From Arcobacter sp. (GTDB taxonomy: Bacteria > Campylobacterota > Campylobacteria > Campylobacterales > Arcobacteraceae): 11,047 bases of DNA. Below are positions 6,432 to 11,047 of this stretch, in pieces. Numbering within the stretch: position 1 is the stretch's first letter; every line of letters starts with the position of its first letter. The stretch is from NCBI GenBank assembly GCA_030635995.1, contig DAOVXU010000042.1, positions 1-11,047 on the forward strand. Reading direction: 5' to 3'. The notes beneath the pieces are model-generated. The model was given only the letters and a program-made list of their open reading frames with translations. It was not told the origin of the DNA and did not search any database. The position numbers and the translations under genes are program-made.

Positions 6432-7217
6432 TTATTTAACCTCTTCAGTTTTTTCTTCTGCAACAGCTTCAGCAACTACTTCTGCTTGCTCTTCTTCAGT
6501 AACTTCAGGAACAACTTCAGCATCACCAGCATCTTCTTCTCTTGAAGCTTTACCTTCATTCATAGCAGCTGCCATTTCGTTACAAAATAATTGAATTGAT
6601 CTGATTGCATCATCATTTCCAGGAATTGGAAAATCAACTAAATCAGGATCACAGTTTGTATCAAGTGGAGCAACAACTGTAATTCCAAGTCTTCTAGCTT
6701 CTAAAATAGCAATCTTTTCTTTAACTGCATCAACAACAAACATCATATCTGGAAGATTTTTCATCTCTTTAATTCCACCAAGGTAGTTCTCTAACTTAAC
6801 TTCTTTTCTAGAAAGCATTAATGCTTCTTTTTTAGTTAAAAGATCCATTTGACCTTCTTCTCTCATTTTTTTGATGATCTCTAATTTTCTGATTGATTTT
6901 TTCATTGTTGGGTAGTTTGTTAACATTCCACCTAACCATCTGTGATTTACAAACGGCATATTACAATCTAAAGCAGCTTTTTTAACAGCTTCAGAAGCTT
7001 GTTTTTTAGTACCAACAAAAATCATTGTTTGACCTTCAGCAGCTCTATCTCTAACTAGCGTATACGTATATCTAAAATATCTAAGTGTTTTTTGTAAATC
7101 TATAATATAAATATTCTTTCTAACACCAAATATAAATTTCTTCATTTTTGGATTCCATCTTCTTGTTTGGTGACCGAAGTGAACACCACATTCTAATAAG
7201 TCTTTCATTGTAACCAT
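6432..7217 (-). CDS. rpsB: 30S ribosomal protein S2
   Basis: Component of the 30S subunit, needed with S1 for mRNA binding. The sequence is unmistakable: MKDLLECGVHFGHQTRRWNP at 4-23, KKFIFGVRKNIYIIDLQKT, FVGTKKQA, NHRWLGGMLTNYPT, PDMMFVVDAVKEKIA and APLDTNCDPDLVDFPIPGND. The tail after about 222 is a low-complexity Glu/Ala/Val run, as in other Campylobacterota. Total length is 261 residues. ATG 7217 is preceded by AGAAGGA at a good distance, so it is preferred over the ATG three codons later. It is the first gene of a five-gene operon (rpsB, tsf, ABC ATPase, acidic protein, gmk). The upstream gap is long enough to carry an untranslated leader, described separately. Confidence 0.98.
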   Translation of the reverse strand: MVTMKDLLECGVHFGHQTRRWNPKMKKFIFGVRKNIYIIDLQKTLRYFRYTYTLVRDRAAEGQTMIFVGTKKQASEAVKKAALDCNMPFVNHRWLGGMLTNYPTMKKSIRKLEIIKKMREEGQMDLLTKKEALMLSRKEVKLENYLGGIKEMKNLPDMMFVVDAVKEKIAILEARRLGITVVAPLDTNCDPDLVDFPIPGNDDAIRSIQLFCNEMAAAMNEGKASREEDAGDAEVVPEVTEEEQAEVVAEAVAEEKTEEVK

Positions 7218-7391
7218 AATTTGTCCTTCTTTTTGAGTAATTTTACTCAGATTATTTTTTGGGTTTTTTAAGATATTTTTTACTTTATCTTCCTCTGTAG
7301 TCTTTCACGATTTAAAAATCGCAACCCGTTTTAGAATTACTACATGTGAGTTCTTAATAGAGTATTAATCTAAAAAGTTCGTGATTTTATC
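7218..7391 (-). promoter_or_regulatory. rpsB promoter and candidate structured 5' leader
   Basis: On the minus strand TGA plus TAAAAT (7392-7384) is an extended -10, predicting a transcript starting near 7377 with a leader of about 160 bases. Within it I see possible helices: GGGTT (7327-7323) with AACCC (7265-7261) enclosing CGATT/AATCG (7321-7317 with 7312-7308) and AAGATA/TATCTT (7291-7286 with 7275-7270). A further palindrome GAGTAA/TTACTC (7248-7235) stands just before the ribosome site AGAAGGA. S2 is known to repress rpsB-tsf through its leader in E. coli; that this leader does the same is inference. Short AT-rich helices also occur by chance. Confidence 0.4.
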
Positions 7392-7413
7392 AAAATTTTA
7401 TTTAAAGTGTACT

Positions 7414-7435
7414 TATAGTAACTATTCGCTAGAAT
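7414..7435 (+). promoter_or_regulatory. Promoter of prfB, possibly giving a leaderless mRNA
   Basis: GC followed by TAGAAT at 7430-7435 matches the usual Campylobacterota -10 pattern and would start transcription at about 7441-7442, the ATG of prfB itself. A second -10-like box, TATAGT at 7414-7419, would give a leader of about 15 bases. There is no Shine-Dalgarno sequence before the ATG, which fits a leaderless or very short-leader message. Confidence 0.4.
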
Positions 7436-7440
7436 AACAA

Positions 7441-8535
7441 ATGGATAATTACGAATACACAGAACTTTTAAAAACTTTAAATCAAAAAATAGGAAATATT
7501 GAATCTATCTTAAAGCCTACTGATATACAAACTAGACTTGATCAACTAACCAAAATAGAACAAGAACCAAATTTTTGGGATGACATAGATAATGCTACAA
7601 AAATAGGTCAAGAGAAAAATAGACTTTTAAGTCGAATGGCAAAATTCAACAAAGCTAATGAAACTATAACTGATGCAAATGAACTTTTTGATATGGCTAA
7701 AGATGAAGATGATATAGATACTATTGAGATGCTTTTTAGTGAAGCAAATGAGTTAGAAAATATTATAAAACAAACAGAAGTTGAAGTTATGTTAAGTGGG
7801 GAAGAGGATGGACTAAATGCTATTATATCTATCCATCCAGGAGCTGGTGGAACTGAAAGCTGCGACTGGGCAAATATGATATATAGAATGTATCTAAGAT
7901 GGAGTGAAAGAAAAGGCTTTAAAATAGAACTTCTTGACTACCAAACAGGTGATGAAGCTGGTATAAAAGATGTTAGTTTTATAGTAAGTGGAATAAATGC
8001 TTATGGATATTTAAAAGTTGAAAATGGTATCCATAGACTTGTAAGAATTTCCCCTTTTGATTCAAATGCAAAAAGACATACATCGTTTGCTTCTGTTATG
8101 GTTTCTCCAGAGATTGATGATAATATTGATATTGTAATAGAAGATAAAGATATCAGAATTGATACTTATAGAGCAAGTGGCGCTGGTGGTCAACATGTAA
8201 ATAAAACAGAATCAGCTATAAGAATTACACATATAGAAACTAATGTAGTAGTTCAGTGTCAAAATGATAGAAGCCAACATAAAAATAAAGCAGCAGCTAT
8301 GAAGATGTTAAAGTCAAGATTATATGAACTTCAATTAGAACAATTAGCAGCTGAAAAGCAAGGGATAGCAAAATCAGAAATAGGATGGGGACATCAAATA
8401 AGAAGTTATGTAATGCAACCATATCAGCAAGTAAAAGATACAAGAAGCAATATAGGGTATTCAAATGTAGATGGGATACTTGATGGTGACTTAGATAAGA
8501 TGATTGAAGATGTGTTGATAGCACAAAATACCTAA
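7441..8535 (+). CDS. prfB: Peptide chain release factor 2
   Basis: Reads UGA and UAA stop codons and triggers peptide release on the ribosome. The SPF tripeptide at 204-206 is the stop-codon-reading motif of RF2 (RF1 has PAT or PVT). GGQ at 249-251 (ASGAGGQHVNKTES) is the catalytic loop in the peptidyl-transferase centre. IHPGAGGTES at 131-140 and the N-terminal coiled-coil-like part are typical. Length is 364 residues, normal for RF2. Unlike E. coli, where a +1 frameshift at about codon 26 controls synthesis, this frame is continuous; LKPTDIQ occupies that region and no in-frame stop is present. It therefore lacks the frameshift autoregulation. It is transcribed divergently from rpsB, with 44 bases before the next gene. 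Confidence 0.98.
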   Translation: MDNYEYTELLKTLNQKIGNIESILKPTDIQTRLDQLTKIEQEPNFWDDIDNATKIGQEKNRLLSRMAKFNKANETITDANELFDMAKDEDDIDTIEMLFSEANELENIIKQTEVEVMLSGEEDGLNAIISIHPGAGGTESCDWANMIYRMYLRWSERKGFKIELLDYQTGDEAGIKDVSFIVSGINAYGYLKVENGIHRLVRISPFDSNAKRHTSFASVMVSPEIDDNIDIVIEDKDIRIDTYRASGAGGQHVNKTESAIRITHIETNVVVQCQNDRSQHKNKAAAMKMLKSRLYELQLEQLAAEKQGIAKSEIGWGHQIRSYVMQPYQQVKDTRSNIGYSNVDGILDGDLDKMIEDVLIAQNT

Positions 8536-8579
8536 CTATAGAAATTTACTATATTAAACAATAGAAGGAATGAATTAAA

Positions 8580-9965
8580 ATGATAAATAAAAGCATATTT
8601 AGAGAATATGACATCCGAGGAATAGTTCCCCAAGAACTAAATGAACAAAGTATAAAATTACTTGGATTCTTTTTTGGACTTGAGGTTCAAAAACAGACTA
8701 AAAGAGGAGCAACAATTGCTGTTGGTTATGATGCTAGAACACATTCTCCTGAACTTTTTGGATACTTAACTTCTGGTCTTAATAAAGCTGGTTGTAAAGT
8801 CTTGGGTATGGGTATGGTTGCTACTGGAGTAAACTATTTTGCTACTTATCAAGAGTTTGATGGTGTACAACCTGATGCTTCTATTATGATTACAGGTAGT
8901 CATAATCCAAGTGAATATAATGGTTTTAAAATGACTATTGATCATAAGCCATTTTTTGCTGATGATATTTATGTGATGGGTGATGATATAATTGCAAATG
9001 CAAATGTATCTATACCTACAAATGAAACATATACTTCTATTGATGTAAAAAGTTTATATATAGATTGGATGGTAAAAGAGTTTAGTCATCTAAAAGCAAT
9101 GAAACCAAAATTTATAATTGATTGTGGAAATGGTGTTGCTGATACTGTTTTAACTGAGATACTTGATAAATTAGAATTTAATTATAATGGTTTATTTTGT
9201 GAACCAGATGGAACATTCCCAAATCATCATCCAGATCCAAGTGAAGAGAAAAATCTTGTAGATTTAATAAAAGCTTTAAAAGGTGATTATGAATATGGTT
9301 TTGCTTATGATGGTGATGCTGATAGAATTGCATTTTTAACCAAAAAGAATAATGTCAAAGGTGACATTATGGCTATTTTATTTGCATCTACTATGGATAA
9401 ACCAACTGTAATAGGTGAAGTGAAATGTACACAAGTGATGTATGATAAGATAAATGAAGATGGCGGTAATGCTATTATGTATAAAACAGGACATAGTAAT
9501 CTAAAAGTAAAAATTAGAGAAACAAATGCAGATTTTGCAGCAGAAGTTTCTGGGCATATTTTCTTTAATGATAGATATTTTGGTTTTGATGATGCTGTAT
9601 ATGCTACATTTAGACTTCTTGAACTTATCTATAATGGTATGGATATAGATGAAGAGATAGCAAAACTACCTAAAACATACTCTACAGAAGAGATAAAAGT
9701 TCATACAACAGAAGATGAAAAATTTCTACTTATGGATAAAATTAAAGAGTTACTAAAAAATCCAACAGATGATTTTCCAACTATAAAAGATATCATAGAT
9801 GTAGATGGTGTAAGAGTTATATTTGAAGATGGTTGGGGATTGGTTCGAGCTTCAAATACTACACCAGTACTTGTAACTAGATTTGAATCAACTGATAAAC
9901 ATAAAGCTAAACTATATGAAGAAAAATTAAATAATCTAATAAGTGAAGCTCAAAAAAGTTTATAG
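8580..9965 (+). CDS. Phosphomannomutase/phosphoglucomutase (AlgC/ManB type)
   Basis: Alpha-D-phosphohexomutase converting mannose-6-P to mannose-1-P and/or glucose-6-P to glucose-1-P, feeding nucleotide sugars for surface polysaccharide and LOS. All four domain signatures are present: FREYDIRG (7-14); the active serine S107 in TGSHNPSEYNG; the metal loop DGDADR (244-249); the sugar-binding EVSGH (322-326); and the phosphate-binding RASNTTPVLVTRFE near the end. The length of 461 residues and motif positions nearly match Pseudomonas aeruginosa PMM/PGM (463 residues), while GlmM-type enzymes have a different sugar motif. ATG 8580 is preceded by AGAAGGA at 8563-8569. The stop is followed with no gap by the YaaA gene, so the two are probably co-translated. 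Whether it prefers mannose or glucose phosphate cannot be told from the sequence, so no gene symbol is given. Confidence 0.95.
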   Translation: MINKSIFREYDIRGIVPQELNEQSIKLLGFFFGLEVQKQTKRGATIAVGYDARTHSPELFGYLTSGLNKAGCKVLGMGMVATGVNYFATYQEFDGVQPDASIMITGSHNPSEYNGFKMTIDHKPFFADDIYVMGDDIIANANVSIPTNETYTSIDVKSLYIDWMVKEFSHLKAMKPKFIIDCGNGVADTVLTEILDKLEFNYNGLFCEPDGTFPNHHPDPSEEKNLVDLIKALKGDYEYGFAYDGDADRIAFLTKKNNVKGDIMAILFASTMDKPTVIGEVKCTQVMYDKINEDGGNAIMYKTGHSNLKVKIRETNADFAAEVSGHIFFNDRYFGFDDAVYATFRLLELIYNGMDIDEEIAKLPKTYSTEEIKVHTTEDEKFLLMDKIKELLKNPTDDFPTIKDIIDVDGVRVIFEDGWGLVRASNTTPVLVTRFESTDKHKAKLYEEKLNNLISEAQKSL

Positions 9966-10682
9966 ATGAAAATACTACTAGCACCTGCTGAAACAAAACT
10001 TGAAGGTGGAGATCTACCACCTTTAGATTTATCTAAATTTATTTTACAAAAAGATGTAGTAACTGAATATGAAAAATTTATATCTTCATCTTCTATTGAA
10101 GAGCTTTCAAAATGGTTTGGACTTAAAAACTTAGAATTATGTAAGAAGTATAAAAGAACTATAAAAGAATTATCAACAATGAAAGCAATTCAACGATATA
10201 CAGGTGTTGCTTTTGAAGCAATAAAATATAATGAACTATCATCTAAAGCTCAAAATTATATAGATGAAAATGTAATTATTTTTTCCAATTTATTTGGAGT
10301 GTTAAATGCTAATACTTTAATTCCAGATTATAAATTTAAACAAGGGGCTTTACTTCCTAATTTAAATACTGAAAAGTTCTATAAAGAAAATTTAAAAGCT
10401 AAATTAGATTTAGAGTTAGGTGATGAAATCCTTGATTTAAGAGCGGGATATTATGATAAATTTTATAAACCAACTGCTTCAACTATCACTTATAAATTTT
10501 TAAAAAATGGTAAAGTAGTAAGTCATTGGGCTAAACATTATCGTGGTGAATTGGTAAAGCAAATTGCACTTAATAATATCACAAATTTTGCAGATCTTAT
10601 GAATTTTAAATTTGATAATTTAGAGCTTGTAGAGATTCAAGAGAAGAAGAATATCCGTACTATTATTATGAATATTATTTGA
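9966..10682 (+). CDS. yaaA: YaaA family protein (DUF328/UPF0246), peroxide-stress type
   Basis: 238-residue cytosolic protein of the YaaA family. In E. coli YaaA (258 residues) lowers free intracellular iron and protects DNA during hydrogen peroxide stress, and the family fold binds DNA. Family features are visible: ILLAPAETK at the start (ILLSPAKT in others), QRYTGVAFEAI at about 78-88, the FSNLFGVLNANTLIPDYK segment (ILSGLYGLLRPLDLIPYR-like), LDLRAGYYDKF (in place of LASNEYFK) and the basic WAKHYRGELVKQIALNN helix. The A of its ATG directly follows the TAG of the phosphohexomutase gene, so it depends on upstream translation; no separate promoter is evident. The C-terminus ends in a short IRTIIMNII. 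Family assignment is firm; the peroxide role is carried over from E. coli. Confidence 0.88.
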   Translation: MKILLAPAETKLEGGDLPPLDLSKFILQKDVVTEYEKFISSSSIEELSKWFGLKNLELCKKYKRTIKELSTMKAIQRYTGVAFEAIKYNELSSKAQNYIDENVIIFSNLFGVLNANTLIPDYKFKQGALLPNLNTEKFYKENLKAKLDLELGDEILDLRAGYYDKFYKPTASTITYKFLKNGKVVSHWAKHYRGELVKQIALNNITNFADLMNFKFDNLELVEIQEKKNIRTIIMNII

Positions 10683-10732
10683 GTTGAATTAGAAATTTTA
10701 TAAAGTAATCAAAATTTAGAAGTTCTTTCAAC
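10683..10732. terminator. AT-rich inverted repeat at a convergent junction
   Basis: GTTGAA (10683-10688) can pair with TTCAAC (10727-10732), and AAATTTT (10693-10699) with AAAATTT (10711-10717), around the short gap between the convergent yaaA and ftsW genes. The right arms lie in the last codons of ftsW. The pairing is A-T rich and imperfect, so this is only a weak candidate for a shared terminator. Confidence 0.3.
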
Positions 10733-11047
10733 TTTCCCAACATCTTTACTAATAGATAATACCATCCCAACAGCAATACTAAGAGATAGTATTGCACTCC
10801 CTCCATAACTTAAAAATGGAACAGCTATACCTTTTATAGGTATAATTCCAGATATACCATATGAATTTATAAGAAAAGATATACTAATCATAAGGGCAAT
10901 TCCTAAACTAAATAGATGATATTTTGTATCTTTTATTCTTCTACTTGTTCTAAAAATTCTAAAAATAACTGTAAATAACATTAAAAATATTATTAACAAC
11001 CCAAACAGTCCTATCTCTTCAGTAATACCTGCAATTACAAAGTCTGT
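10709..11047 (-). CDS. ftsW: FtsW-type SEDS peptidoglycan glycosyltransferase, C-terminal 113 codons (cut by right edge)
   Basis: Membrane protein of the SEDS family, which polymerises septal peptidoglycan with a partner class B PBP. The reading frame is open to base 11047, so the gene begins outside the window; the ATG at 10999 is internal. Visible parts are TDFVIAGITEEIGLFG (family TDFIFAVIGEELG), a hydrophobic helix at about 13-29 of the fragment, a basic cytoplasmic loop (RIFRTSRRIKD), another helix, then SGIIPIKGIAVPFLSYGGSA and a last helix ending in a short basic tail. The IPIKG form before PFLSYGG resembles FtsW (LPTKG) more than RodA (LPVVG). It is convergent with yaaA; the stop TGA is at 10711-10709. 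RodA is the alternative, since only the C-terminal end is seen. Confidence 0.85.
   Translation of the reverse strand, partial: TDFVIAGITEEIGLFGLLIIFLMLFTVIFRIFRTSRRIKDTKYHLFSLGIALMISISFLINSYGISGIIPIKGIAVPFLSYGGSAILSLSIAVGMVLSISKDVGKVERTSKF

Noticed and set aside
7300..7400. Possible tRNA or small RNA in the rpsB/prfB gap
   Set aside because: Neither strand shows a TTCGAAT-type T-arm, an acceptor stem or a cloverleaf; the inverted repeats fit better as short leader helices.
7495..7535. Programmed frameshift site in prfB
   Set aside because: The zero frame has no UGA near codon 26 and reads straight through; the TGA in the sequence there is out of frame.
8297..8524. 75-codon open frame on the minus strand inside prfB
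   Set aside because: It is antisense to the conserved RF2 C-terminus; the hydrophobic peptide is a by-product of the opposite frame's codons.
10709..10999. FtsW as a small complete 96-residue protein starting at 10999
   Set aside because: The frame stays open to the window edge and the upstream codons encode the conserved TDFVIAGITEEIG, so the ATG at 10999 is internal.

Overview
The window is about 70% A+T and carries tightly packed, housekeeping-type genes. Protein sequences and gene order point to Campylobacterota, most likely the Arcobacter group (Arcobacteraceae). The S2 N-terminus, the long EF-Ts (351 aa), the CcoI-type copper ATPase and the order rpsB-tsf-ABC ATPase-acidic protein-gmk all fit; from memory that order matches the Campylobacter jejuni Cj1182c-Cj1177c neighbourhood. 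The genus is inferred from protein character, not from a marker search. There are no rRNA or tRNA genes, no CRISPR array, and no transposase or phage gene. No stretch longer than about 225 bases lacks a gene.

Left part (1-1609). A minus-strand pair: a short single-domain asparaginase-like protein (1541-1032, GTG start) overlaps by 10 bases the start of a CcoI/FixI-type copper P-type ATPase, which runs off the left edge. A 68-base divergent gap (1542-1609) holds a good extended -10 promoter for the plus-strand gene. That gene (1610-3235) is a receiver/degenerate-GGDEF/EAL protein that probably degrades cyclic-di-GMP. It ends inside a perfect 9-bp inverted repeat, a likely terminator shared with the convergent operon.

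Centre (3255-7217, minus strand). One compact operon read right to left: rpsB (ribosomal protein S2), tsf (EF-Ts), a LolD-like ABC ATPase, an acidic protein with a pseudo-receiver domain, and gmk (guanylate kinase). Junctions are 2 bases (rpsB/tsf), a 4-base overlap (ABC/acidic protein) and 0 bases (acidic protein/gmk). The exception is tsf/ABC: there a 7-bp-period AT-rich repeat and a 13-bp perfect inverted repeat appear to have added about 20 residues to the front of the ABC ATPase. The 223-base divergent gap before prfB contains a candidate structured leader for rpsB.

Right part (7441-11047). prfB (RF2, one continuous frame without the programmed frameshift) is followed by a phosphomannomutase/phosphoglucomutase and, with no spacing, a YaaA-family protein. 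Convergent to these is the C-terminal part of an FtsW-type cell-division glycosyltransferase, cut by the right edge.

Most of the window is core genome. The best candidates for something undescribed are the repeat-built N-terminus of the ABC ATPase, the uncharacterised acidic pseudo-receiver protein fixed next to gmk, the possible rpsB leader RNA, and the half-length asparaginase coupled to ccoI. I see no defence, mobile or biosynthetic system.
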